From Cellulomonas sp. Leaf334 (GTDB lineage: Bacteria > Actinomycetota > Actinomycetes > Actinomycetales > Cellulomonadaceae), in contig NZ_LMOO01000001.1 of NCBI RefSeq assembly GCF_001424195.1, positions 1,337,199 to 1,401,198 on the forward strand: a stretch of 64,000 nucleotides of DNA, in the 5' to 3' direction. A model generated the notes under the pieces. That model did no database searches. It was given only the letters and a program-made list of their open reading frames with translations, and was not told where the DNA came from. The stretch's first letter is position 1. Each line of letters opens with the position of its first letter. Made by a program: the position numbers and the translations under genes. Shown here in pieces: positions 1 through 8,035 of the stretch.

Positions 1-266
1 ACCGTGTGGCCCTTGATGTCCATGCCGAGGATCTCGGTGGCCTTCTCGGCCGCCTCGTCCGCGGACCGGGCCAGCTTGACGCCGCCCGCCTTGCCGCGGC
101 CACCGACCTTGACCTGCGCCTTCACCACGACGACGCCGGGCTGGCCGCCCAGGAGCTGCTCCGCGCCGGCGCGAGCCTCCTCGGGAGTCGTGGCGACGAC
201 GCCGCCGAGCACGGGGACGCCGTGCTTCTCGAAGATGTCACGTGCCTGGTACTCGAACAGGTCCAC
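1..266 (-). CDS. sucC: Succinate-CoA ligase (ADP-forming) subunit beta, N-terminal part
   Basis: This is the first 88 codons of the beta subunit of succinyl-CoA synthetase, the TCA-cycle enzyme that makes ATP from succinyl-CoA. The gene runs off the left edge. The reading begins [20 protein letters not shown], which is the family's usual N-terminus, and continues into the ATP-grasp lysine/glycine stretch ([18 protein letters not shown]). The start is GTG at 266, about 12 bases after an AGAGG ribosome site; the nearby ATG is in another frame. The 224-base gap to the next gene should hold its promoter. It contains only a weak imperfect palindrome around 350-368 (ATCT...AGAT ends) that I cannot assign. 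Confidence 0.95.
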   Translation of the reverse strand, partial: MDLFEYQARDIFEKHGVPVLGGVVATTPEEARAGAEQLLGGQPGVVVVKAQVKVGGRGKAGGVKLARSADEAAEKATEILGMDIKGHT

Positions 267-490
267 CTGGTCTGGGTCCTCTCATCACCGGCGTTCGACG
301 GCCTCTGTGCGGCCGAAACGCCCCGGTCGATGGTAGCGGGCACCCACAGATATCTTCACATCGAGAGATGTGGCGTACGCGACGCTGAATCGTCCACACA
401 TTCTCCGCAACCCCTCCCCCGAAACGTCCCGATCCGCTACGTTCCCCGCATGGATCCGGATGCGGTCGTGGCTGCACTGCCTCACGCCCG

Positions 491-1183
491 ATGAGCGCCC
501 CCTCGGACACGGCGCCCACGGCGTCCGTCGCGCGCCTCGCCGTGCTGCGGGAGGTGGCGCACAGGATCGCCGACCCCCGCGCGCTCGGCCGCCCCGTCCT
601 CGTCGGGATCGACGGCATCGACGGCGCGGGCAAGACCAGGTTCGCCGACGAGCTCGCCGCCGAGCTCCTGCGCGAAGGGCGCACCGTCGTGCGAGTCAGC
701 GTCGACGGTTTCCACCGCCCTCGCGACGAGCGCTACCGTCGCGGCCGGCACTCCCCGGAGGGCTTCTGGGCGGACTCCTACGACTACGACGCCTTGCGCA
801 CCCAGGTCCTGGAGCCGTTCGCGCCCGGCGGGTCCCGGCGCTTCCGTCGGGCGGTGCGCGACGTCGCGACGGACACCGCACTGGACCTCCCGCGCGAGCA
901 CGGCACGGACAGCACGGTGCTCGTCGTCGACGGGATCTTCCTGCACCGCGACGAGCTGGCCGCCTGGTGGGACTTCTCGGTGTACCTCGACGTCGACTTC
1001 GCGGAGACGTTCGCCCGCATGGCCGTCCGTGACGGGTGCTCACCGGACCCGACCCACCCCGCCAACACCCGGTACGTCGAGGGGCAGCGCCACTACCTCG
1101 CCGCGTGCCGGCCGGCGTCCCGCGCCACGGTCGTCATCGACAACCGCGTCCTGACCCACCCCCAGGTCATCCCTCACCCCTGA
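491..1183 (+). CDS. Uridine kinase-like P-loop NTPase
   Basis: A 230-residue P-loop kinase of the uridine kinase/phosphoribulokinase type, expected to phosphorylate a nucleoside or similar small metabolite in the cytoplasm. A Walker A motif (GIDGAGKT) lies at residues 42-49. It is followed by a DGFH segment near residue 75, typical of uridine kinase relatives, and an LVVDGIFLHR strand that acts as Walker B. The C-terminal VIDNR motif also fits actinobacterial members. It stands alone on the plus strand, divergent from sucC. The true substrate cannot be told from sequence; many actinobacterial members are annotated only as uridine kinase. Confidence 0.75.
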   Translation: MSAPSDTAPTASVARLAVLREVAHRIADPRALGRPVLVGIDGIDGAGKTRFADELAAELLREGRTVVRVSVDGFHRPRDERYRRGRHSPEGFWADSYDYDALRTQVLEPFAPGGSRRFRRAVRDVATDTALDLPREHGTDSTVLVVDGIFLHRDELAAWWDFSVYLDVDFAETFARMAVRDGCSPDPTHPANTRYVEGQRHYLAACRPASRATVVIDNRVLTHPQVIPHP

Positions 1184-1196
1184 CCCCACGTCGGGT

Positions 1197-1355
1197 CGGA
1201 CGTCCGCGAGCGCGCGGTCGTCCGCGGGGATGCGAACACCCGTCCCCCCGGACGTCCGCAGATCCGGTCGTCCCGACGCGCGACTGTGCGGACGCAAGGC
1301 CTCCCATCCCCGGACGTCCGCAGATCCGGTCGTCCCGACGCGCGATTGTGCGGAC
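1197..1355. repeat. Two 48-bp direct repeats with hairpin arms and three CGGACGTCCG palindromes
   Basis: Two copies of a 48-bp unit lie at 1246-1293 and 1308-1355 (62-bp period) and differ at one base. Each copy carries GTCCGCA near its left end and TGCGGAC at its right end, so each can fold as a hairpin. The palindrome CGGACGTCCG occurs three times, at 1197-1206, 1249-1258 and 1311-1320. The patch lies between the kinase gene and the HTH/Clp-N operon. It could be a terminator cluster or a REP-like element; related ACGTCCG hairpins lie in other gaps of this window. Confidence 0.8.
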
Positions 1356-1391
1356 ACATCGCCGTGCTAGCAGGCTGCAGAACGAGTCCCG

Positions 1392-1436
1392 TGTCAACAT
1401 CGGTTGACGTTTCTGGGGTGTCAATGTAAGTTGACG
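1392..1436 (+). promoter_or_regulatory. Promoter overlapped by two TGTCAA-N6-TTGAC(G) operators
   Basis: Two related inverted repeats lie 27 bp apart: TGTCAACATCGGTTGACG at 1392-1409 and TGTCAATGTAAGTTGACG at 1419-1436. A good -35 (TTGACG, 1404-1409) and a -10 (TAAGTT, 1427-1432) sit 17 bp apart and lie inside the two repeats. The predicted transcription start falls at about 1439-1440, on the ATG, so the mRNA is probably leaderless. A protein bound to both sites would cover the promoter; the HTH product encoded right after it is the obvious candidate. Confidence 0.75.
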
Positions 1437-1439
1437 ACC

Positions 1440-1652
1440 ATGTCCGATGAGCTCATGACCGCAGCCGCCAGCGCGGCCGAGCCTGCCGACGGTCTGCGTG
1501 CCGTCCGGTCGCTCCGGGCGCTGGCCGACCGGCTGGAAGCCCTGCACGTCGAGCGCGCCCGGCGGCTCGGGTGGTCCTGGCAGCAGGTCGCCACCGCCCT
1601 CGGGGTCTCCCGGCAGGCGGTCCACAAGAAGTACGGGAAGAGGTTCGGCTGA
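1440..1652 (+). CDS. Small helix-turn-helix protein, partner of Clp-N protein
   Basis: A 70-residue protein, almost all of it a coiled/helical N-terminus plus one helix-turn-helix near residues 45-66 (WSWQQVATALGVSRQAVHKKY). It is probably a DNA-binding repressor. I chose the ATG at 1440, not the upstream in-frame ATG at 1404, because 1404 lies inside the -35 element and 1440 matches a leaderless start 7 bases past the -10. The stop overlaps the next start (TGATG), so it is translationally coupled to the Clp-N gene. Likely autoregulated through the two upstream operators. The function of such HTH/Clp-N pairs is not established to my knowledge. Confidence 0.85.
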   Translation: MSDELMTAAASAAEPADGLRAVRSLRALADRLEALHVERARRLGWSWQQVATALGVSRQAVHKKYGKRFG

Positions 1653-2200
1653 TGTTCGAGAGATTCGCCAAGGACGCCCGCGAGGCCGTCGTCCACGCCC
1701 AGGACGAGGCACGCACGCTCGGTGCGGACCGGATCGGGCCCGAGCACGTGCTGCTGGGTGCGGTGCGGACACCGGGCACGGTCGCTGCACAGGCACTGGG
1801 CCGTCTGGGTGTCAGCCATGCCACCCTGCTCGCCGCGGTCCGCGCCCTGCCCGCGCACACCATCGACGCCGACGCACTGGCGGGGATCGGCGTCGACCTG
1901 GAGGCCGTCCGGGCACAGGTCGAGGCGTCGTTCGGTCCGGGAGCGCTCGACGCCGTGAGCACGTCGGCCACCCCCAAGGGGCACGTGCCGTTCGACGCCG
2001 ACGCCAAGAAGCTGCTCGAGGTCGCGCTGCGTGAGGCCATCCGCTGCAAGCACCGCCGGATCGACAGCGGCCACCTGCTGCTCGCGGCCGTCCGGCTGGA
2101 CGACACCACCGCCTACCGCGCGCTCGCCGCGGTCGGCGTCGGACCGGCCGCGGTGCGCGAGGCCGTCACCGCCGTGTGGACCGAGGTGCCGGTCGGCTGA
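1652..2200 (+). CDS. Stand-alone Clp N-terminal (ClpN/Clp-R) domain protein
   Basis: A 182-residue protein made of two Clp-N repeats and no ATPase domain. The first repeat is at about residues 2-64 (MFERFAKDAREAVVHAQDEA..., with IGPEHVLLGAV) and the second at about 112-178 (ADAKKLLEVALREAI..., with IDSGHLLLAAV). In ClpC/ClpB this domain binds substrates and adaptors. Without the AAA+ modules it cannot unfold proteins itself, so it may act as an adaptor, decoy or sensor. It overlaps the HTH gene by one base and shares its promoter. It might titrate or modulate the HTH protein; this is inference. Confidence 0.88.
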   Translation: MFERFAKDAREAVVHAQDEARTLGADRIGPEHVLLGAVRTPGTVAAQALGRLGVSHATLLAAVRALPAHTIDADALAGIGVDLEAVRAQVEASFGPGALDAVSTSATPKGHVPFDADAKKLLEVALREAIRCKHRRIDSGHLLLAAVRLDDTTAYRALAAVGVGPAAVREAVTAVWTEVPVG

Positions 2201-2252
2201 CGACCTGGACGCTCGCGACGGTCCCGCGGACCCGCGCGTGGGTGTCGGCGCG

Positions 2253-4694
2253 TCAGAGCTTGGTGACCGGGGAGAACCGCAGCAGCAACCGCTTGACGCC
2301 GTCGGTGCCGAAGTCGACCTTGGCCACCGCGTTCGGGCCGGCCCCTTCGAGCGCGATGACGGTGCCCAGACCGTAGGAGTCGTGCGTGACGCGGTCCCCC
2401 ACCGCGAGCTGCGGAATGGCGGAGTCGGGCCGCGGCTTCGCGGAGCCGAACGTCGCCCCGGTGGACGGCAGCACCGGACGCGCCTCGCGCTCGACCCTGG
2501 GCGCCGACGACGCCCGGTAGCCACCACCGCCGGAGCCGTAGCCCGAGCCCCACCCGCCGCGCAGCTGCGAGGTGGACGACTCGCGCCGCCGCCAGTCGAT
2601 GAGGTCGTCCGGCAGGTCGTCGAGGAACCGGCTGGGCGGGAACTCGTTGGGCACGCCCCAGGCAGTACGGACAGCGGCGCGCGAGATGTACAGACGCTCA
2701 CGCGCTCGCGTCAGCCCCACGTACGCAAGCCGGCGCTCCTCCTCGAGCTGCTGCGAGTCCGACAAGGACCGCTGGTGCGGGAAGGTGCCGTCCTCCATCC
2801 CGGTGAGGAAGACGACGGGGAACTCCAGGCCCTTGGCGGTGTGCAGGGTCATCAGCGTGACCACGCCCGGGTCCGGGCGGGCCTCACCGTCGTCGTCCCC
2901 ACCGTCGTCGTCCGGGATCTGGTCGGAGTCCGCGACGAGCGAGACGCGCTCGAGGAAGTCGGCGAGGACCCCCTCGGGGTCGCTCTGCTCGAACTCCGAG
3001 GCCACCGCGTGCAGCTCGGCCAGGTTCTCCACCCGGGAGCCGTCCTGCGGGTCGTCGCTGGCCCGCAGCTCGGCGAGGTAGCCGGAACGCTCGAGCACGG
3101 CGCCCAGGACCTCGGCGGGGCCGGCGCTGGCGGCGAGCGTGCGCAGGTCGGTCATCATCGCCGCGAACGCCGACAGCCCGGTGATCGCGCGGGTCCCCAG
3201 GCCAGGGACCTCGTCCAGCCGGTCGAGCGCCGCGCCGAACGAGATGCGCTCGCGCTCGGCGTACGACGCGACCATCGCCTCCGACCGGTCCCCCAGCCCG
3301 CGCTTGGGCACGTTGAGGATGCGACGCACGCTGACGTCGTCGTCGGGGTTGTCGAGGGCGCGCAGGTACGCGACCGCGTCCTTGATCTCCTTGCGCTCGT
3401 AGAAGCGCGTGCCGCCGACCACCTTGTACGGCAGCCCGACGCGGATGAGCACCTCTTCCAACGCCCGGGACTGCGCGTTCGCGCGGTAGAACACGGCGAC
3501 GTCGCCGGGCCGGACGCCGTCGGAGTCCCCCAGCCGGTCGATCTCCTCGGCGACGAACCGGGCCTCCTCGTGCTCGGTGTCCGCGACGTACGCGACGATC
3601 TGCGCACCCGCACCCGAGTCGGTCCAGAGACGCTTGTTCTCCCGGCCGGGGTTCCGGCTGATCACCGCGTTGGCGGCCGAGAGGATGGTCTGCGTCGACC
3701 GGTAGTTCTGCTCCAGCAGGATGGTCCGCGCGTCCGGGTAGTCCACCTCGAACTCCAGGATGTTCCGGATCGACGCACCCCGGAACGCGTAGATCGACTG
3801 GTCCGCGTCACCGACGACCGTCAGCTCCCCGCGCGGCAGCTCCATGTCGGTCGAGTCGTCGACGATCCCCCGCGACGAGCCGACGAGCTCGCGCACCAGC
3901 GCGTACTGCGCGTGGTTGGTGTCCTGGTACTCGTCGACCAGCACGTGCCGGAACCGGCGCCGGTAGTGCTCCGCGACGGCCGGGAACGCCCGCAGCAGGT
4001 GGACCGTCGTCATGATCAGGTCGTCGAAGTCGAGGGCGTGCGCCTGCTTCAGCCGCGCCTGGTAGCGCGTGTAGACCTGCGCGAGCGCGGTGTCGAAGTC
4101 GTTGGCCGCGCCGCCACCGGACGTCGCGGCGAACGTCTCCGGGTCGACGAGCTCGTCCTTGAGCGAGGAGATCTTGTTCTGCAGCGCCTTCGCCGGGTAC
4201 CGCTTGGGGTCGAGGTCCAGCTCCCGCGCGACCAGCGTGAGCAGGCGCTGCGAGTCGGCGGAGTCGTAGATCGAGAAGCTCGACCGCAGGCCCAGGGTCC
4301 CGGCCTCCCGGCGCAGGATCCGCACGCACGCGGAGTGGAACGTGGACACCCACATGCGGCCGGCGGCCGGCCCGACGAGCCCTTCGACTCGCTCGCGCAT
4401 CTCGGCGGCGGCCTTGTTGGTGAACGTGATCGCGATGACCTCACCGGCGCGCGCCCGGCCGGTGGCCAGCAGGTACGCGATGCGGTTGGTCAGCACGCGC
4501 GTCTTGCCCGAGCCGGCGCCCGCGACGATCAGCAGCGGTCCGCCCTGGTGCAGGACAGCCTCCCGCTGCTGCGGGTTGAGGCCGCGGAGCAGGGCCTCCG
4601 CCTCGGTGCGGCGACGGGCCGCGGCCACCTCGCCCGAGGGGTCCGCGGAGGCACCCGGGATGGGCAGGGCGAGGTTCTCGAAGAGCGACGTCAT
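2253..4694 (-). CDS. pcrA: ATP-dependent DNA helicase PcrA (UvrD family)
   Basis: An 813-residue superfamily 1A 3'-5' helicase for repair and for clearing stalled polymerases. Visible motifs are Walker A GAGSGKT (59-65), TFTNKAAAEM (Ia), the DEYQDTNHAQ box (II), GDADQSIYAFRGA (III), QNYRST (IV), VTLMTLHTAKGLEFPVVFLTG (V) and AYVGLTRARERLYI (VI). The C-terminal tail (GDRVTHDSYGLGTVIALEG) is the small Tudor-like domain that binds RNA polymerase in PcrA. The start at 4694 has a strong GGAGGGG ribosome site; the open frame extends further upstream without support. It converges on the Clp-N gene. Confidence 0.97.
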   Translation of the reverse strand: MTSLFENLALPIPGASADPSGEVAAARRRTEAEALLRGLNPQQREAVLHQGGPLLIVAGAGSGKTRVLTNRIAYLLATGRARAGEVIAITFTNKAAAEMRERVEGLVGPAAGRMWVSTFHSACVRILRREAGTLGLRSSFSIYDSADSQRLLTLVARELDLDPKRYPAKALQNKISSLKDELVDPETFAATSGGGAANDFDTALAQVYTRYQARLKQAHALDFDDLIMTTVHLLRAFPAVAEHYRRRFRHVLVDEYQDTNHAQYALVRELVGSSRGIVDDSTDMELPRGELTVVGDADQSIYAFRGASIRNILEFEVDYPDARTILLEQNYRSTQTILSAANAVISRNPGRENKRLWTDSGAGAQIVAYVADTEHEEARFVAEEIDRLGDSDGVRPGDVAVFYRANAQSRALEEVLIRVGLPYKVVGGTRFYERKEIKDAVAYLRALDNPDDDVSVRRILNVPKRGLGDRSEAMVASYAERERISFGAALDRLDEVPGLGTRAITGLSAFAAMMTDLRTLAASAGPAEVLGAVLERSGYLAELRASDDPQDGSRVENLAELHAVASEFEQSDPEGVLADFLERVSLVADSDQIPDDDGGDDDGEARPDPGVVTLMTLHTAKGLEFPVVFLTGMEDGTFPHQRSLSDSQQLEEERRLAYVGLTRARERLYISRAAVRTAWGVPNEFPPSRFLDDLPDDLIDWRRRESSTSQLRGGWGSGYGSGGGGYRASSAPRVEREARPVLPSTGATFGSAKPRPDSAIPQLAVGDRVTHDSYGLGTVIALEGAGPNAVAKVDFGTDGVKRLLLRFSPVTKL

Positions 4695-4753
4695 GGCCCC
4701 TCCAGGATAGGCGCCGGGACCGACAGACCGGTGCTGCCTGTGGAGCGCGCCGG

Positions 4754-5236
4754 TCAGGTCAGCGCGAGCGCGGTCAGCCAGGCACCCGTGGACACGAGGG
4801 CCGCGGCGAGCTCCACCAGGATGGTCAGGCCCGTGGCCTGCAGCGCCGCCACGGTGGCCCGCCACGCGGGTCGCGGCTCGCGCGAGCGCAGCCACTCGGC
4901 GAGGTAGATCCCGAGCACGAAGCCGACGAACAGGCCGACCACGGGAATCACGAAGAACCCGATCACGCCCGCGATCCCGCCCCAGATCAGCGTGGAGGAC
5001 GGCACGCCCGCGCGCTTGAGGTGCCGGCCCGCCAGCAGGTACTTGCCGATACCCGCGAGCACGGTGACGACCACCGTGATCGCGACGACCGTCCACCCCG
5101 CGGCACCCCCGGTGACGACGCCCCAGACGACGATCGCGCCGGCGACCAGCAGGCCACCGGGCAGCACCTGGACGACGACGCCGAACAGCCCGACGAGCAC
5201 GACGAGCCCGACGAGGAGGTCACCCACGGAGTTCAC
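4754..5236 (-). CDS. DUF456 family membrane protein
   Basis: A 160-residue integral membrane protein with about five hydrophobic segments (LLVGLVVLVGLFGVVVQVLPG, LVAGAIVVWGVV, VVAITVVVTVLAGIG, GGIAGVIGFFVIPVVGLFVGF and a C-terminal segment). The glycine-rich core ending in GFVLGIYLAEWLRS is characteristic of DUF456. Its function is unknown. The start is GTG at 5236; another GTG four codons later could be used instead. It is transcribed in the same direction as pcrA and may be the first gene of a short operon with it. Confidence 0.8.
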   Translation of the reverse strand: MNSVGDLLVGLVVLVGLFGVVVQVLPGGLLVAGAIVVWGVVTGGAAGWTVVAITVVVTVLAGIGKYLLAGRHLKRAGVPSSTLIWGGIAGVIGFFVIPVVGLFVGFVLGIYLAEWLRSREPRPAWRATVAALQATGLTILVELAAALVSTGAWLTALALT

Positions 5237-5255
5237 GGGGTGGACGGTACCGTCC

Positions 5256-5603
5256 TCAGCGCCAGAGGACCGCGATCGCGACGTTCAGCGCGGTGAGACC
5301 GGCGATGGCGCCGAGGTAGCCGGTGGTCACGCGTGACGGCTTGCGCACCCCGAGGATCACGAGCGTGGCCACGACGAGCGCGACGACGAGCTTGACGGCG
5401 ATCTTCGTCGTGTTCGGCTCGTGGCCGGCCAGGCCGGCGGACGCGATGCCGACGATGAGGATGCCGGTGACCAGCGCGGTGAGGATGCCGTGCAGGACAC
5501 CCGTGGCGATCTTCGGCGTGCGCAGGTTGACCAGGGTGCCGCCGAGCACGATGGCCCAGCCGAGCAGGTGGAGGACGACGAGCAGGTTGTAGACGAGATC
5601 CAT
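5256..5603 (-). CDS. Small four-helix membrane protein, unknown function
   Basis: A 115-residue protein with four clear hydrophobic helices (LVYNLLVVLHLLGWAIVLGGTLV, LHGILTALVTGILIVGIASAG, IAVKLVVALVVATLVILGV, GAIAGLTALNVAIAVLW). A histidine in the first helix (VLHLLGW) is conserved in small integral membrane proteins of this kind. It starts with ATG at 5603 and precedes the DUF456 gene by 19 bases, so the two are probably cotranscribed. No enzymatic motif is visible, and I do not recognise a function. Confidence 0.75.
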   Translation of the reverse strand: MDLVYNLLVVLHLLGWAIVLGGTLVNLRTPKIATGVLHGILTALVTGILIVGIASAGLAGHEPNTTKIAVKLVVALVVATLVILGVRKPSRVTTGYLGAIAGLTALNVAIAVLWR

Positions 5604-5675
5604 GCCGCGCAGCCTATCCGTATCTGACGCAGAGTCAGAAAACGACGGACGGGAGATGCGCTACTGTCTGGCGAC

Positions 5676-5693
5676 ATACCGAACAGTCGGTAT
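5676..5693. promoter_or_regulatory. TetR-type operator 1 (ATACCGAACAGTCGGTAT)
   Basis: An 18-bp palindrome with perfect 7-bp arms (ATACCGA/TCGGTAT), 17 bases before the SDR start codon. It is the first of four near-identical sites in the island (also 8806, 17505, 23604). The site is placed to block transcription of the SDR-tetR-oxidoreductase-SDR operon, so the TetR encoded at 6478 probably regulates itself here. A separate short inverted repeat TCTGAC-N5-GTCAGA lies just upstream at 5623-5639. Confidence 0.8.
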
Positions 5694-5709
5694 CGAGAAG
5701 GGTGCAGGG

Positions 5710-6462
5710 ATGCGCAGGTTCGAGGGCAGGGTCGCCCTGATCACCGGGGCGAGCCGCGGGATCGGTCTGGCCGTGGCAGAGCGGCTGGTGTCCGAGGGCG
5801 CCTCCGTCGTCATCACCGGACGCAAGCCGGAGTCGCTCGCAGCGGCCGTCGAGCAGCTCGACGCGATCGCCGCCGGTCATGCCGTCGGCATCGCGGGCAG
5901 GGCCGACGACGCGGAGCACCGCGCGGACGTGTTCGCCCGGGTCACCGAACGGTTCGGCCACCTCGACCACCTGGTCAACAACGCCGGCATCAACCCGGCG
6001 TACGGCCCGGCGCTCGAGATCGAGAGCGCGGTCGTCCGCAAGATCCTCGAGGTCAACGTGGTCGCCGCCCTCGACTGGACACGGTCCGCCGTCGAGGCAG
6101 GGCTGAGCCGCTCGATCGTGAACACCGGCTCGGTGGCGGGCCTGTCGGCCAGCCCGGGCGTCGCGTTCTACGGCGTGTCCAAGGCCGCGCTGCTCAACCT
6201 CACGCAGCAGCTCGCCGTCGAGCTGGCACCCGGCCTCCGCGTCAACGCGGTCGCTCCCGCCGTGGTCCGCACGCGGCTCGCCCAGGCGCTCTACGAGGGC
6301 GACCGTGAGGCGGCGCTCGCGAAGGTCTACCCGCTCGGCCGCATCGGCGAGCCCGAGGACGTCGCCGGCCCGGTCGCGTTCCTGCTCTCCGACGACGCCG
6401 CATGGATCACCGGTCATACGCTCACCATCGACGGCGGCGCCAGCGCCGTCGCCGTCGGCTAA
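5710..6462 (+). CDS. SDR family oxidoreductase
   Basis: A 250-residue classical short-chain dehydrogenase/reductase. It has the NAD(P)-binding TGASRGIG motif (12-19), LVNNAGI, a catalytic serine in NTGSVAG and the YGVSK active-site tetrad. The C-terminus ends in the usual GHTLTIDGGASAV. The start at 5710 follows a GGTGCAGGG ribosome site; the longer upstream frame would run through the operator. It is the first gene of the operon with the TetR regulator and two more oxidoreductases. It probably oxidises or reduces a hydroxyl/keto group of the imported substrate or a CoA ester; which one is not visible. Confidence 0.9.
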   Translation: MRRFEGRVALITGASRGIGLAVAERLVSEGASVVITGRKPESLAAAVEQLDAIAAGHAVGIAGRADDAEHRADVFARVTERFGHLDHLVNNAGINPAYGPALEIESAVVRKILEVNVVAALDWTRSAVEAGLSRSIVNTGSVAGLSASPGVAFYGVSKAALLNLTQQLAVELAPGLRVNAVAPAVVRTRLAQALYEGDREAALAKVYPLGRIGEPEDVAGPVAFLLSDDAAWITGHTLTIDGGASAVAVG

Positions 6463-6477
6463 GAGAGGCACACACCC

Positions 6478-7053
6478 ATGGCAACCTCCAGCGTCGTCGA
6501 CGACATCACGCGGGCGGCCGTCGACCTGTTCTCCACCCAGGGGTACGCCAACACCTCGGTGCAGCAGATCGTCGAAGCGGCCGGCGTCACCAAGGGCGCG
6601 ATGTACCACTACTTCGAGTCGAAGGACGACCTCCTCTTCTCGGTCTACGAGCGGATGCTCTCGCTGCAGACGAGCCACCTCGAGGAGATCGTCGGCCGCG
6701 GGGCACCGACCGCGCAGACGCTGCACGACGTGTGCGTCGACGTCATCGAGACGTCGATCGACTTCCTGCCCGAGGGGACCGTCTTCTTCCGCAGCGTGCA
6801 CATGCTCTCCGAGCCGCGCCAGAAGGAGGTCACGCGTCGCCGCCGGCAGTACCACGACGTGTTCGCGAGCCTCATCGAGCGTGGCCAGGAGGAGGGCCTG
6901 TACCGCACGGACGTCCCGCGCGCCGTCCTGGTCGCCCACTTCTTCTCCGACGTGCACTACCTGTCGAACTGGTACTCCCCCGAGGGTCCCGAGGACAAGG
7001 TGCTCCTCGCGCAGCAGCTGACCGACCTCTTCCTCGTCGCGATCAGGGCCTGA
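6478..7053 (+). CDS. TetR/AcrR family regulator (candidate master repressor of island)
   Basis: A 191-residue TetR-type repressor. The N-terminal HTH covers about residues 25-48 (TSVQQIVEAAGVTKGAMYHYFESKDDLL), followed by an all-helical ligand domain. It has an RBS (GAGAGG) 10-12 bases upstream and sits 15 bases after the SDR. Four shared palindromes in the island, one directly upstream of this operon, make it the likely repressor of most of the pathway. The natural inducer would be an acyl-CoA or pathway intermediate, by analogy with fatty-acid catabolic TetR proteins; this is inference. Confidence 0.92.
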   Translation: MATSSVVDDITRAAVDLFSTQGYANTSVQQIVEAAGVTKGAMYHYFESKDDLLFSVYERMLSLQTSHLEEIVGRGAPTAQTLHDVCVDVIETSIDFLPEGTVFFRSVHMLSEPRQKEVTRRRRQYHDVFASLIERGQEEGLYRTDVPRAVLVAHFFSDVHYLSNWYSPEGPEDKVLLAQQLTDLFLVAIRA

Positions 7054-7057
7054 GCGG

Positions 7058-8035
7058 GTGCGCGCCTGGCAGGTGGCCCGCTACGGCGAGCCCGCAGAGG
7101 TCCTCGAGGTCGCCGACGTGCCGGACCCGACGCCCGGCCCCGGCCAGGTGCTCGTCCGCGTGCGTGCCGTCGCGGTCAACTTCCCCGACGTGCTGCTCGC
7201 CCGCGGCGAGTACCAGGTGCGGCCGCCGCTGCCCTTCTCCCCCGGGATCGAGCTGTGCGGCGAGGTGGTCGCGCTCGGCGACGGCGTCACCCGCGCGGCG
7301 CTCGGTGACCGTGTCGTGGCGTCGCGGATCGGCGTGCTCTCCGAGCTCGCCGTGCTGGACGAGCGGGAGGTCTTCCCCGCGCCCGCAGCGCTGGACGACG
7401 CCGAGGCTGCGGCCCTGACGATCGGGTACCAGACCGCCTGGTTCGGCCTGCACCGGCGGGCAGCCCTGCAGCCGGGCGAGACCCTGCTGGTGCACGCGGC
7501 GGCCGGAGGCGTCGGTACGGCTGCCGTGCAGCTCGGGGCGGCCGCGGGTGCGCGGGTGATCGGGGTCGTCGGCGGCGCGGCGAAGGCGGAGGTCGCACGG
7601 AAGGCCGGCGCGGACGTCGTCGTCGACCGGTCGGTCCAGGACGTCGTCGCCGTGGTGAAGGCGGAGACCGGGGGTGCAGGCGCCGACGTGGTGTTCGACC
7701 CCGTCGGCGGGACCGCGTTCGAGCAGTCCACCAAGTGCATCGCGTTCGAGGGGCGGATCGTCGTCGTCGGGTTCGCGGGCGGGACGATCCAGGCCGTCAA
7801 CGCCGGACATGCGCTGGTGAAGAACTACGGCGTGCTCGGCCTGCACTGGGCGCTCTACGCGCAGCGCCGGCCCGAGCTGGTCGACGCCGCGCACGTCGAG
7901 CTGACCCGGCTGGTCGACGCGGGGAGCATCCGGCCCGTCGTCGGCGAGGTCGTCGCGTTCGAGGACGCCGCCGCGGCGGTGCAGCGGCTCGCGGACGGCG
8001 CCACGACAGGCCGCCTCGTGGTGCGCGTCTCATGA
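7058..8035 (+). CDS. NADPH:quinone oxidoreductase-like MDR protein
   Basis: A 325-residue medium-chain dehydrogenase/reductase of the zinc-free quinone oxidoreductase type. It has an N-terminal GroES-like domain (residues ~1-115) and a Rossmann domain with AAAGGVGTAAVQLG near residue 148. No zinc-ligand cysteines are present in the expected places. It starts with GTG at 7058, 4 bases after the tetR stop, and its own stop overlaps the next start (ATGA). It could reduce an enoyl or quinone-like intermediate in the catabolic pathway. MDR substrates are not predictable from sequence alone. Confidence 0.88.
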   Translation: MRAWQVARYGEPAEVLEVADVPDPTPGPGQVLVRVRAVAVNFPDVLLARGEYQVRPPLPFSPGIELCGEVVALGDGVTRAALGDRVVASRIGVLSELAVLDEREVFPAPAALDDAEAAALTIGYQTAWFGLHRRAALQPGETLLVHAAAGGVGTAAVQLGAAAGARVIGVVGGAAKAEVARKAGADVVVDRSVQDVVAVVKAETGGAGADVVFDPVGGTAFEQSTKCIAFEGRIVVVGFAGGTIQAVNAGHALVKNYGVLGLHWALYAQRRPELVDAAHVELTRLVDAGSIRPVVGEVVAFEDAAAAVQRLADGATTGRLVVRVS

